Made by a program: the position numbers and the translations under genes. Shown here one piece after another: positions 18,595 through 27,167 of a stretch of 64,000 bases of DNA. Source of the DNA: UBA8919 sp041658185 (lineage in GTDB: Bacteria; Elusimicrobiota; UBA8919); NCBI GenBank assembly GCA_041658185.1, contig JBBAAR010000004.1:62001-126000 (forward strand). Direction: 5' to 3'. The notes under the pieces are model-generated. The model did not search any database. It worked only from the letters and a program-made list of their open reading frames with translations, and was not told where the DNA came from. How positions within the stretch are numbered: the first letter of the stretch is position 1; each line of letters begins with the position of its first letter.

Positions 18595-19290
18595 ATGAAA
18601 TCGCTTATTATAATTCCAACTTATAATGAAAAAGAAAATGTAGAGAAAATCGTAGAACAGATAACTTGTAAAAGATTTTATATTCTAATCATTGACGACA
18701 ATTCGCCCGACGGTACTGGGTCTATTCTGGATAAGTTAAAAATTAAAAATGAGAAGTTAGAGATTATTCATCGGGAAAAAAAACTGGGGCTCGGTACCGC
18801 ATACATTCAGGGATTTAAGTGGGCATTGGAAAGAGATTTTGATTATATTTTTACGATGGATGCAGATTTCTCACATAACCCGGAATATCTTCCGGAATTT
18901 GTAAAAAAACTTGATGAATTTGATTTGATAATAGGTTCTCGTTATGTCAGATGTGGTGGTATTAGAAATTGGCCTGTTCAACGAAAACTTATCTCCCGCT
19001 GCGGAAATTTTTACGCCAAAACAATTCTTCATTTTCCCATTAACGACTCTACAACCGGTTTTATGGGATTTAGAAGACAGGTTCTTGAAAAAATAGACCT
19101 TGACGAAGTAAAATCAGAGGGCTACGGATTTTTGATAGAAATGAAATATAGAACCTATAAACTTGGTTATAAAATTTTTGAATATCCCATATTTTTTACC
19201 GATAGAACACTTGGCAAATCTAAAATCTCAAAAAATATTATCTGGGAAGCGATTTTTCTTGTGTGGAAATTAAAATTTAAAATCAGATGA
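18595..19290 (+). CDS. Polyprenol monophosphomannose synthase-like family 2 glycosyltransferase
   Basis: A 231-residue DPM1-like enzyme: LIIIPTYNEKENVEKIVEQI, LIIDDNSPDGTG, FTMDADFSHNPEYLP (DxD) and STTGFMGFRRQVLEKI are all in place. There is no C-terminal membrane domain, so it is the short soluble form. It would make a polyprenyl-phosphate sugar that a membrane GT-C enzyme, such as the one encoded next, can use in the periplasm. Around residues 46-56 (DNA 18735-18760) the sequence LKIKNEKLE is encoded by an AAAAATTAAAAAT-type repeat that is also seen in noncoding and signal-peptide DNA of this window. Confidence 0.88.
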   Translation: MKSLIIIPTYNEKENVEKIVEQITCKRFYILIIDDNSPDGTGSILDKLKIKNEKLEIIHREKKLGLGTAYIQGFKWALERDFDYIFTMDADFSHNPEYLPEFVKKLDEFDLIIGSRYVRCGGIRNWPVQRKLISRCGNFYAKTILHFPINDSTTGFMGFRRQVLEKIDLDEVKSEGYGFLIEMKYRTYKLGYKIFEYPIFFTDRTLGKSKISKNIIWEAIFLVWKLKFKIR

Positions 19291-19324
19291 ATAACAAAAT
19301 TTTTCAGAAGAACCCGGCTATTTT

Positions 19325-20836
19325 ATGGAAAACCTTATTTTTGGAATACTGACGATTTTTTTATGTGCTGCAGGGTATTTCTTCTCATGGCAGCTGTTTC
19401 AGAAGAATAACCTCAAGCATGCGATTCTTTTGTTAATCTTTTGTGGAATCCTTCTCAGAACTTATGTGGCAACTGACTTTTATTTGCACTCTTGGGACGA
19501 AAGATATCATGCATTAGTTGCAAAGAATCTCATAAAACATCCGCTAATTCCGACCCTTTACGACAAACCGGTTTTACCTTACGATTACAAAAACTGGACA
19601 GGTAATCATATCTGGGTGCACAAACAGCCGCTACCTCTCTGGACGATGGCTGTAAGTTTATGGCTGTTCGGAATTAATGAAATCGCTTTAAGAATTCCTT
19701 CCATTATCTTGTCAACTATAGGTATTTGGTTAATTTATTTAATCGGCCGGAATTTATTCGACAAAAAAGTAGGATTCATTGCCGCATTTTTATATTCAAT
19801 ACATGGACTTATCATTGAAATGACCGGCGGCAGGGTTGCAACAGACCATATCGATATATTTTTTTTGTTTTTCGTTGAATTGGCCGTATTGTTTGCCGTT
19901 AAATTTGCACAGAACAAAAAAATTATTTACAACTTTTTATGCGGTATCAGCGTCGGTGCTGCGATTCTCTCAAAGTGGCTTCCTGCACTTATAGTTTTAC
20001 CGCTCTGGTTTTTATTCGTAATTGACTCAAAAAAATTTACATCAAAAGAAATCCTTGTCAACTTCATTCTGCTTTGCCTGATGGTTCTGATAACATTCGT
20101 CCCTTGGCAATTGTACATTTACAATATATTCCCTTTAGAAGCAAAATGGGAAAGTGCTTTTAACTTAAAGCACATAACAGAAGTATTGGATAAACTTGGC
20201 GGGCCCTTTTATTATCACTTCGGCAAAATAAGAATAATTTTCGGTGAATTGAGTTATCTGCCGATAGTTTGGTTTATGTGGGAAACCGTGAAAAACCGGC
20301 GGGACTATAAAAGATTGGCATTAGCCGTTTGGTTTCTTATTCCCTATCTGTTTTTTTCCTTCGCAAAAACCAAAATGCAAGGGTACATCCTTTTTACCGC
20401 TCCCGCCGTTTTTATAATAACGGCCGTTTTTTGGAATTACTTGTACAGTCGTAAACATATCATAAAATACAAGCGGTTGACATATACTATCCTCTTTCTG
20501 TTGATAGCTTTACCCGTAAGATATTCAATTGAGAGAATTAAACCTTTTAAAATAAGAGAAAGAAGCCCGATTTGGGCAAGTGAAATTAAAAATCTGAAAA
20601 ACCAGTTTGAGGGTAATAACATTATCCTGTTTAACTCCGAGCATCCCATTGAGACAATGTTCTACACCGACATTATTGCCTATCCTCACATACCCGATAA
20701 AATCCGATTAAGTGAAATTATCGGCAAAGGTTACAAAGTACTAATCAATGACAACGGACATTTGGATAACGATATTAAGACGATGAGTGGTATTCAAATA
20801 GTAAAATTAACTGCCGCCGCCAAAGCCGGAATATAG
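19325..20836 (+). CDS. GT39/ArnT-like membrane glycosyltransferase
   Basis: A 503-residue polytopic protein of the PMT_2/GT-C superfamily. SWDERYHALVAKNLIKHP in the first periplasmic loop holds the D-E pair that binds the lipid-phosphate sugar, and HKQPLPLWTMAVSLWLFG plus EIALRIPSIILSTIGIWLIY follow the ArnT and PMT pattern. About ten to twelve helices are followed by a short periplasmic tail. It lies after a DPM synthase-like gene, a natural donor supplier. The acceptor could be lipid A, a glycan or a protein; I cannot tell which. Confidence 0.85.
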   Translation: MENLIFGILTIFLCAAGYFFSWQLFQKNNLKHAILLLIFCGILLRTYVATDFYLHSWDERYHALVAKNLIKHPLIPTLYDKPVLPYDYKNWTGNHIWVHKQPLPLWTMAVSLWLFGINEIALRIPSIILSTIGIWLIYLIGRNLFDKKVGFIAAFLYSIHGLIIEMTGGRVATDHIDIFFLFFVELAVLFAVKFAQNKKIIYNFLCGISVGAAILSKWLPALIVLPLWFLFVIDSKKFTSKEILVNFILLCLMVLITFVPWQLYIYNIFPLEAKWESAFNLKHITEVLDKLGGPFYYHFGKIRIIFGELSYLPIVWFMWETVKNRRDYKRLALAVWFLIPYLFFSFAKTKMQGYILFTAPAVFIITAVFWNYLYSRKHIIKYKRLTYTILFLLIALPVRYSIERIKPFKIRERSPIWASEIKNLKNQFEGNNIILFNSEHPIETMFYTDIIAYPHIPDKIRLSEIIGKGYKVLINDNGHLDNDIKTMSGIQIVKLTAAAKAGI

Positions 20837-20906
20837 CGGATTTTTAAAAAAATTATTCAGTAATATATGAAGAACGGGAATTCAAAATTTTTGATTTAAG
20901 AAAAAA

Positions 20907-22013
20907 ATGAAAGTTGCGATTATTCACGATTGGCTTACAGGAATGCGCGGCGGTGAGAAATGTCTGGAAGTTTTCTGTGAACTTTTTCCTTCGGCCACGG
21001 TTTTCACGCTTGTTTATATAAAAGGTACGGTATCGGAAACGATAGAAAGAATGGACATAAAAACTTCCTTTATTCAGCACTTTCCCGATATAGAAAAAAA
21101 ATACAGATATTATTTACCTTTGATGCCGAAAGCAATAGAGCAGTTTGATTTAACCGGCTACGATTTAATTTTATCATCAAGCCATTGCGTGGCAAAAGGG
21201 GTTAAAGTACCGGAAAATTCCCTGCATATCTGTTACTGCTATACTCCTATGAGATACATCTGGGATATGTATGAACAATATTTCGGCGATTCAAGATTTT
21301 ATATAAAATTTGCGATGAAAATGATAAAACCGTATCTTCGGAAATGGGACGTAGAAAATTCGGAAAATGTAAATTATTTTATTGCGATTTCCGAATGTGT
21401 CAAGGAAAGGATTAAAAGACATTACAACCGTGAAGCCGATGTAATTTATCCCCCTGTTGATACTGACTTTTTCATACCCTTTACCCGCTACCCGCTACCC
21501 TCTACCGATTATTACTTGATCGTTTCCGCTTTCGCACCGTATAAAAAAGTTGATTTAGCCGTAGAAACATTTAATAAACTTAAACTGCCTCTTAAAATTA
21601 TTGGTAGCGGTCAGGACGAAAAAAAACTCAAAAGAATTGCCGGAAAAAATATTGAATTTTTAGGCTGGCGAAATAATGATGAATTGCGAAAATATTACCA
21701 AAACTGCAGAGCGGTAATTTTTCCGGGCGAAGAAGATTTTGGAATCGTTCCCGTTGAAGCGCAGGCATGCGGGAAACCGGTTATCGCTTACAAAAAAGGC
21801 GGCGTACTTGAAACGATGATTGACGGTAAAACCGGTATTTTTTTTAATGAGCAGACCGCGGAATCGCTTTCCGCATCCGTATTAAAATTTGAGAATATGA
21901 AATTCAATTCACGTGAAGTTCGAGAACCTGCCGAAAGGTTCGGAAGAAAAAAATTCTCTGAATTAATAAAAAATTATATTGACGAAAAATTAAAAAAAAG
22001 ATATAATCAATAA
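20907..22013 (+). CDS. GT4-family glycosyltransferase with an in-frame heptanucleotide repeat
   Basis: A 368-residue GT-B enzyme. KVAIIHDWLTGMRGGEKCLEVF opens it, SSSHCVAKGVKVP and CYCYTPMRYIWDMYEQYF are typical of the WbaZ/mannosyltransferase subgroup, and GEEDFGIVPVEAQACGKPVIAYKKGG is the donor-site motif. Residues about 190-200 (FTRYPLPSTDYY) are encoded by a run of TACCCNN heptamers at 21475-21506. This lies in the linker just before the donor domain, where extra residues would be tolerated. It is followed after 3 nt by the large sugar transferase gene. Confidence 0.87.
   Translation: MKVAIIHDWLTGMRGGEKCLEVFCELFPSATVFTLVYIKGTVSETIERMDIKTSFIQHFPDIEKKYRYYLPLMPKAIEQFDLTGYDLILSSSHCVAKGVKVPENSLHICYCYTPMRYIWDMYEQYFGDSRFYIKFAMKMIKPYLRKWDVENSENVNYFIAISECVKERIKRHYNREADVIYPPVDTDFFIPFTRYPLPSTDYYLIVSAFAPYKKVDLAVETFNKLKLPLKIIGSGQDEKKLKRIAGKNIEFLGWRNNDELRKYYQNCRAVIFPGEEDFGIVPVEAQACGKPVIAYKKGGVLETMIDGKTGIFFNEQTAESLSASVLKFENMKFNSREVREPAERFGRKKFSELIKNYIDEKLKKRYNQ
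21475..21506 (+). repeat. Heptanucleotide tandem repeat inside a glycosyltransferase gene
   Basis: Four 7-nt units (TACCCTT, TACCCGC, TACCCGC, TACCCTC) and a partial fifth (TACC) run across 32 nt. Because 7 is not a multiple of 3, the units are read in three frames and give a short Pro/Tyr/Ser-rich linker. Nothing like it is expected in the conserved GT4 fold, so it looks like a repeat that entered or expanded inside the gene. Confidence 0.8.
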
Positions 22014-22016
22014 ACT

Positions 22017-23387
22017 ATGGGTCTAAAAATCAGAAAAATTTTATTTCCTTTGGCACTTTTTTTATCTGATATTTTTGCTATATACATTTCTTTTATTTTT
22101 GCCTACTGGTTCCGGTTTCATTCGGGTTTTTTACAGATTCCAAAAGGTATCCCGCCGTTTGATTTGTATCATACCGCCATAATGGTTGTCATATTTCTCT
22201 GGGCAGTAATTTTCGTTTATACCGGTTTCTATGCAGAGCAAAAAATTGACATATTTAGCGAGTTCTTGAAAATACTCAAAGGTGTATTTTTGGGAACGGT
22301 ACTTGTTGCGGCGATTACTTTTTTATACCGTGATTTTACATTTTCCCGGGCGATGCTTTCAATCGCTTTTATAATTAGTACAGTTGTCATATTTTGTTTC
22401 CACGAAATTATAAGAGTAACAGATGGTTATATCGGCAATTTTTTGCTCGGGACCCATAAAATTCTGGTTTTGGGTGAAGGGAAAATCGCCGAGGATATAA
22501 AAAAAATACTAAAACACAGGAGAAATTTTGAAGTGCATTATTCACATTTTAGCGACGGGCATAATTTAAGAAATTTTATAATAGAAAAAGGCATCAACGA
22601 AGTTATATTTTCAAAAAGTCAAATTTCACACGATGAAATTCTTAAAATTTCAAGCATTTGCGAGGAATTCGGCGTTGATTTCAGATTTGTTCCTGATGTT
22701 TTGGAATTGACCCGCGGCGAAATTGTAATAGATGAATTTATCGGTATTCCGGTTTTTCGTTTTAAGTCAATTTCATTGTATGGATGGAATTTTTTTATTA
22801 AGCGGTTAATGGATATATCCGTTTCCATTATTATATTTTCAATATTTGCCGTTCCTCTGTCGGTGATAGCAATTTTTATCAAAATTTCCGACGGCGGCAG
22901 TGTGTTTTTTCTTCACCGGAATATGGTTGGTCACAGTTGGAAAAGATTTTCCATATTCAAGTTTAGAACGATGATACCCAATCCGGAAAAAGAATTCAGC
23001 AAAGAAGAAATTCTTCATTTGTCTACCCGTCGCGGTGAAAAAGCGAAATATGACCCCAGGATAACGAAAGCCGGCAGTTTTTTAAGAAGGTTTTCTCTTG
23101 ACGAACTCCCGCAGTTCATCAATGTTTTAAGAGGCGAAATGTCTATCGTGGGTCCTCGTCCGCAGACGGTAAAAGAGGCGGAGACGTTCGGCGAAGCGGG
23201 AAAAAGAAGATTTAAAGTTTTACCGGGTATCACAGGGCTTTGGCAGGTAAAAGGTAGAAAAAATTTATCATATGAGGAGATGCAGCGGCTGGACGTCTAC
23301 TATCTTGAAAACTGGTCTATAGCGTTGGATATAAGAATTATATTGAAGACGGTCCCGGCGGTTTTGACGGGGTGCGGCGCTTACTGA
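22017..23387 (+). CDS. Exopolysaccharide polyprenyl glycosylphosphotransferase (WcaJ/WbaP-like)
   Basis: A 456-residue initiating transferase of the large type. Four membrane helices lie in residues 1-135, then a CoA-binding-like Rossmann unit (VLGEGKIAEDIKKIL near 155), a fifth hydrophobic segment (near 270) and the catalytic sugar transferase domain with FSIFKFRTMI, SLDELPQFINVLRGEMSIVGPRP and GITGLWQVKGR. It starts a lipid-linked glycan by transferring a hexose-1-phosphate. It is the second initiating enzyme in the locus; the first, at 8776, is the short PglC type. Confidence 0.9.
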   Translation: MGLKIRKILFPLALFLSDIFAIYISFIFAYWFRFHSGFLQIPKGIPPFDLYHTAIMVVIFLWAVIFVYTGFYAEQKIDIFSEFLKILKGVFLGTVLVAAITFLYRDFTFSRAMLSIAFIISTVVIFCFHEIIRVTDGYIGNFLLGTHKILVLGEGKIAEDIKKILKHRRNFEVHYSHFSDGHNLRNFIIEKGINEVIFSKSQISHDEILKISSICEEFGVDFRFVPDVLELTRGEIVIDEFIGIPVFRFKSISLYGWNFFIKRLMDISVSIIIFSIFAVPLSVIAIFIKISDGGSVFFLHRNMVGHSWKRFSIFKFRTMIPNPEKEFSKEEILHLSTRRGEKAKYDPRITKAGSFLRRFSLDELPQFINVLRGEMSIVGPRPQTVKEAETFGEAGKRRFKVLPGITGLWQVKGRKNLSYEEMQRLDVYYLENWSIALDIRIILKTVPAVLTGCGAY

Positions 23388-23391
23388 AAAA

Positions 23392-24360
23392 ATGTTGAAT
23401 GAAACGAAATCCCGCAAAGCGGGAAAAAAATCAAAAATTTTAGTAACAGGCGGTGCGGGGTTTATTGCTTCGAACATTTCGGATGCATATATTCAAGCGG
23501 GATACCCTGTCGTTATTGTTGATAATTTATCGACGGGAAAAAAAGAAAATATAAACCCGAAAGCGAAATTTTATAACACAGACATCACAGATAAAAAACA
23601 GATTGCACGGATATTTGAAAAAGAAAAACCGGATATAGTAAATCATCATGCTGCCCAAATTGACGTAAGAAAATCGGTGGCTGACCCGGTTTTTGACGCG
23701 CAGACAAATGTTATAGGCACTATAAATCTTCTTGAAAATTCCATCAGGCATAAAATTAAAAAATTTATTTTTGCTTCTTCAGGCGGAGTTATGTACGGTG
23801 AATGCGGTAAAATTCTGCCGTCGGAAAAACAAACTCCCCGACCGCTTTCTCCTTACGGTATAACAAAACATACCGTTGAGCACTATCTTGAATATTATTC
23901 GGAAACATACCGACTAAAATATGCCGCATTCCGTTACGGCAATGTCTACGGTCCCCGTCAGGACCCCCACGGTGAAGCGGGTGTTGTTGCAATTTTCATT
24001 AACAGAATTCTGGCATCCGAACCGATAAATATTTTCGGCGACGGCGAACAGATGCGCGACTATGTATTTGTTTCCGATATAGTTAACGCTAATTTAATAG
24101 CGCTTCATAAAGGGGAAAATGAAATTTTTAACATAGGCACAGGTAGAACAAAATCCGTTAATCAGCTCTTTTACGAACTCTCAAAAATAACCGGCTATTC
24201 CCAAAAACCCGTGTATAGACCGCAAAGAACCGGCGAGTTATTCAAAAGTTCGCTTAATGTGAAAAAAGCGGAAGAGAAACTTGGTTGGTCCGCAGAAATT
24301 GATTTCAACGCGGGTCTTAAAGAAACATTCGGATATTTTAAGGAGAGGTACAAAAAATGA
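23392..24360 (+). CDS. NAD-dependent sugar epimerase/dehydratase
   Basis: A 322-residue extended SDR. ILVTGGAGFIASNISDAY is the NAD site (G-x-x-G-x-x-G), SSGGVMYGE and SPYGITKHTVEHYLEYY contain the S/Y/K catalytic set, and RYGNVYGPRQDPHGEAGVV is typical of UDP-glucose 4-epimerase relatives. The first 15 residues (ETKSRKAGKKSK) are an added basic tail encoded by a TCCCGC-AAA-GCGGGA hairpin at 23410-23424 that lies against the fold's first strand. It is followed by the nucleotidyltransferase gene with a 4-nt overlap. Confidence 0.88.
   Translation: MLNETKSRKAGKKSKILVTGGAGFIASNISDAYIQAGYPVVIVDNLSTGKKENINPKAKFYNTDITDKKQIARIFEKEKPDIVNHHAAQIDVRKSVADPVFDAQTNVIGTINLLENSIRHKIKKFIFASSGGVMYGECGKILPSEKQTPRPLSPYGITKHTVEHYLEYYSETYRLKYAAFRYGNVYGPRQDPHGEAGVVAIFINRILASEPINIFGDGEQMRDYVFVSDIVNANLIALHKGENEIFNIGTGRTKSVNQLFYELSKITGYSQKPVYRPQRTGELFKSSLNVKKAEEKLGWSAEIDFNAGLKETFGYFKERYKK
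23410..23424 (+). repeat. GC hairpin in the epimerase N-terminal coding region
   Basis: TCCCGC AAA GCGGGA, a perfect 6-bp stem with a 3-nt loop. Similar CCCG/CGGG hairpins occur at 29775, 34604, 35808, 37100 and 59760, otherwise in noncoding DNA. Here it adds a short basic extension before the Rossmann fold. Confidence 0.6.
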
Positions 24361-25379
24361 AAGCGATAATTTTGATAGGCGGGTTCGGAACGCGGCTTAG
24401 ACCTCTGACATGCAATACTCCCAAGCCGTTGCTTCCCGTACTAAATAAGCCGTTTTCTTTGTATCAGATAGAACTTCTTAAAAAGTACGGAATAAAAGAG
24501 ATAATTCTTTGTATGGCGTATTTACCGTCGGAGTTCAAAAAATATTTCGGTGACGGGAAAAAGTTCGGCGTCAAAATATCATATGCGATTGAGAAAACTC
24601 CGCTTGGCACCGGCGGCGCAATTAAGAATGCCGAAAAATTTGTAAATGATTCCGTTATTATTTTCAACGGGGATGTCCTTACGGAAATTAACCTTGCAAA
24701 ACTCATACAATTTCATAGAAACAAAAAATCAAAAGCTACAATTTCACTTGTCAGTGTCCCGGACCCTACCAGTTTCGGCCTTGTTGAGACCGCCAAAGAC
24801 GGGAAAATACTGCAATTTCTTGAGAAACCGTCGCTTAATCAGATTACCGTAGATACTGTCAATGCCGGAACTTATATTTTTGAGCCGGAAATTTTTAAAG
24901 AAATGCCGCCGGACGTTGTTTATTCCGTTGAGCGGGAACTTTTTCCGACGCTGCTGAATAAAAAAATTCCCTTTTACGGTTATATTTATTCCGCTTACTG
25001 GATTGATATAGGAACTACCGAAAAATATCTGCAGGTTCACAACGATTTAATGAACCGGATGAAAAAAAATGTTATCGGTAAAAACTCAAAAATAGCAAAA
25101 AGTGTAAGAATTTTCGGACATCTTGTCGCCGGTGATAATACTCAAATATCCGAAAAAACCACAATCTATGGCAATGTTTGTTTGGGAAATAATGTTAAAA
25201 TCGGGGGAGGTTGTTTTCTTTCCGACTGTGTAATTTTAGATAAGACGATATTGGAGGAAGGCAGTAAAATTGAGAATTCATTAGTCGGCAAAAATTGTAT
25301 TATAGAAGAGAATGCTCATCTCAGGGCAGGTTGTGTTGTAGGGGATAAAACGGTAGTAAGGAGATACAGCAAACTATGA
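24357..25379 (+). CDS. NDP-sugar pyrophosphorylase with left-handed beta-helix tail
   Basis: A 340-residue nucleotidyltransferase. The activation motif is GGFGTRLRPLTCNTPKPLLPV; NGDVLTEIN binds metal, LEKPS and AGTYIFEPE follow. After about residue 235 the chain has hexapeptide-like repeats (IGKNSKIAKSVRIFG, GNVCLGNNVKIGGG) of a left-handed beta helix. It makes a nucleotide-activated sugar, most likely GDP-mannose given the downstream cupin and phosphomannomutase genes, though GlcNAc- or glucose-type use cannot be excluded. ATGA overlaps link it to both neighbours. Confidence 0.88.
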   Translation: MKAIILIGGFGTRLRPLTCNTPKPLLPVLNKPFSLYQIELLKKYGIKEIILCMAYLPSEFKKYFGDGKKFGVKISYAIEKTPLGTGGAIKNAEKFVNDSVIIFNGDVLTEINLAKLIQFHRNKKSKATISLVSVPDPTSFGLVETAKDGKILQFLEKPSLNQITVDTVNAGTYIFEPEIFKEMPPDVVYSVERELFPTLLNKKIPFYGYIYSAYWIDIGTTEKYLQVHNDLMNRMKKNVIGKNSKIAKSVRIFGHLVAGDNTQISEKTTIYGNVCLGNNVKIGGGCFLSDCVILDKTILEEGSKIENSLVGKNCIIEENAHLRAGCVVGDKTVVRRYSKL

Positions 25380-25708
25380 AAATAGTCAAAAAACCGTGGG
25401 GTAAGGAAACATGGTTCGCCCTCACAAAAAAATATGTAGGGAAGATACTTTTTATTAAAAAAGGACACCGTTTAAGTAAGCAGTATCATAAAGTAAAGCA
25501 TGAGACAATTTATACGCTTAAAGGCAAGTATGTTATGGAATTGCGAACCGGGAAGAAAATAATGAATGAAAATTCGGTCATCGTTATCCCGCCGAAAAAA
25601 ATTCACAGGATGTATGCAAAATTTTGCGATGTAACGCTCCTGGAGGTTTCAACACCCGAGGTCCGGGATGTTGTCCGTTTGGAAGACGATTATGGAAGAA
25701 GCAAATAG
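25376..25708 (+). CDS. Cupin, stand-alone type II mannose-6-phosphate isomerase domain
   Basis: A 110-residue single cupin. PWGKETWFA at the start, GHRLSKQYHKVKHETIYTL (metal-binding His/Glu set), VIPPKKIHRMYA and LEVSTPEVRDVVRLEDDYGR are the hallmarks of the isomerase half of bifunctional ManC/AlgA proteins, present here as a separate polypeptide. It would interconvert fructose-6-P and mannose-6-P. It is encoded between the pyrophosphorylase and the mutase, giving a complete route from fructose-6-P to GDP-mannose. It overlaps both neighbours. Confidence 0.85.
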   Translation: MKIVKKPWGKETWFALTKKYVGKILFIKKGHRLSKQYHKVKHETIYTLKGKYVMELRTGKKIMNENSVIVIPPKKIHRMYAKFCDVTLLEVSTPEVRDVVRLEDDYGRSK

Positions 25709-27137
25709 AATAAAATTCGGAACCGACGGCTGGCGCGGGATAATAGCAAAGGACTTCACATTTAAGAATGTTGGGATTGCCGCCCAGGCGATTGCGGATT
25801 ATATAAAGACAGCGGATAGAGCAGAGAGGACAGAGGACAGAGGACAAAAACTACGCTCTATGCACTCTACGCTCCGCTCTGTAGTTATCGGTTATGATAA
25901 CCGCTTTTTGTCGGAGAAATTTGCTTTACATACAGCAAAAGTTTTTTCTGCAAACGGAATATCTGCGGCGGTTTCAGAGTCGGCAGCCACTTCTCCGGCA
26001 GTTTCGTTATATTGTAAAAAAAATGATTGTCTCGGCATTATGATTACTGCAAGCCACAACCCGCCCGTCTGGAACGGTTTAAAAATAAAACTTCAATACG
26101 GAGGTTCGGTTTCGGAAAAAATTATTGATACAATTTCCGGGTTCCTTTATAAAAACGAAGTCAAAATTACCGATGATGAAATAAAAATCGCAGACATTAT
26201 TAACGATTACAAAAAATATCTTAAATCACTTGTTAAATTAAATTCGGCTTCAAAATTAAAAATCACGATTGATTCTATGCACGGCAGCGGCGCCGGCATT
26301 TTAGAGCAAATCCTCAAAAATGAAAAACACATAGTTGCAATGCATAATAACCGCGACCCTCTGTTTTCGGGTATCAATCCCGAACCGATAGAAAAAAATC
26401 TCACGGAACTAAAAAAAACGGTATTGAAAAATAGGTCAGCCGTAGGTTTCGCTTTTGACGGCGACGCCGACCGTCTTGGTGTTATAGACGACAAAGGCAG
26501 GTATCTTTCGCCGCACATTGTCTTTCCTCTAATTTTGCTGTATCTTCTGGAAGGAAGAAAAATAAAAGGAAAGGGAAAAGTTGTTCAGGCGATTTCGCTC
26601 GGCTATCTCTCCGAAAGAATTGCAAAGAAATTCGGGCTTCCCTTTGAAGAGGTTTCTGTCGGGTTCAAATATATTTGTGAGAAAATGCTCGCTGAAAATG
26701 TAATGCTCGGCGGTGAAGAATCCGGCGGTTACGGATGGCGCGGCGGGATACCGGAACGGGACGGTATATTAAATGCGCTTTTAATTACCGAGATGCTTTC
26801 AAAAACAAAGAAAAAACTCTCTGAGTTGGTTGATGACTTGCAAAAAAGATTCGGGAAATCATATTATAAAAGAATTGACATAAAATTGAAACAACCCGTT
26901 GATAAAGATGAATTCACAAATCATGTCAAAAACTTCATCAGCAAAAAAAAAGGCATAAAAGAAGTCAGGACATATGACGGTATAAAAATAATTTTTGAAA
27001 ATGATAACTGGCTTTTGCTCCGCCCGTCGGGCACGGAGCCGGTTTTAAGGACATACTCGGAAACGGATTCAATTGCAAAAACAAATAAATTACTTGATTT
27101 TGCAAAAAAAATTTGCTTTAATATAAAAATTAAGTAG
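25692..27137 (+). CDS. Phosphomannomutase/phosphoglucomutase
   Basis: A 481-residue alpha-D-phosphohexomutase. KFGTDGWRG is the opening motif, GIMITASHNPPVWNG carries the phosphoserine, FDGDADRLGVID binds magnesium, GGEESGGYGW reads the sugar and RPSGTEPVLRTYSE binds phosphate. ATG at 25692, with GGAAGA upstream, is favoured over the in-frame ATG at 25668. Residues about 42-62 (AERTEDRGQKLRSMHSTLRS) form an extra loop encoded by repeat DNA at 25811-25880; relatives join these two strands with a short turn. All catalytic motifs are intact, so it is probably active. Confidence 0.9.
   Translation: MEEANRIKFGTDGWRGIIAKDFTFKNVGIAAQAIADYIKTADRAERTEDRGQKLRSMHSTLRSVVIGYDNRFLSEKFALHTAKVFSANGISAAVSESAATSPAVSLYCKKNDCLGIMITASHNPPVWNGLKIKLQYGGSVSEKIIDTISGFLYKNEVKITDDEIKIADIINDYKKYLKSLVKLNSASKLKITIDSMHGSGAGILEQILKNEKHIVAMHNNRDPLFSGINPEPIEKNLTELKKTVLKNRSAVGFAFDGDADRLGVIDDKGRYLSPHIVFPLILLYLLEGRKIKGKGKVVQAISLGYLSERIAKKFGLPFEEVSVGFKYICEKMLAENVMLGGEESGGYGWRGGIPERDGILNALLITEMLSKTKKKLSELVDDLQKRFGKSYYKRIDIKLKQPVDKDEFTNHVKNFISKKKGIKEVRTYDGIKIIFENDNWLLLRPSGTEPVLRTYSETDSIAKTNKLLDFAKKICFNIKIK
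25811..25880 (+). repeat. AGAGGAC heptamer repeat and partial inverse inside the mutase gene
   Basis: Three exact AGAGGAC units at 25825-25845 are followed by CTCTA/CGCTC-rich sequence that is partly complementary to the left side (AGAGC against GCTCT). This is a foldback in a coding region. It stays in frame and adds about 20 residues to a surface loop of the phosphohexomutase. Confidence 0.7.
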
Positions 27138-27167
27138 AAAAGAAAAATCCATTAAGGAGGAGGGAAA

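Noticed and set aside
25668..25691. Earlier ATG for the phosphomannomutase
   Set aside because: It would extend deep into the cupin gene and lacks a ribosome site; the ATG at 25692 has GGAAGA at good spacing.
27138..27167. SAM riboswitch before metK
   Set aside because: Only 30 nt separates it from the previous stop; too short for any known SAM riboswitch.
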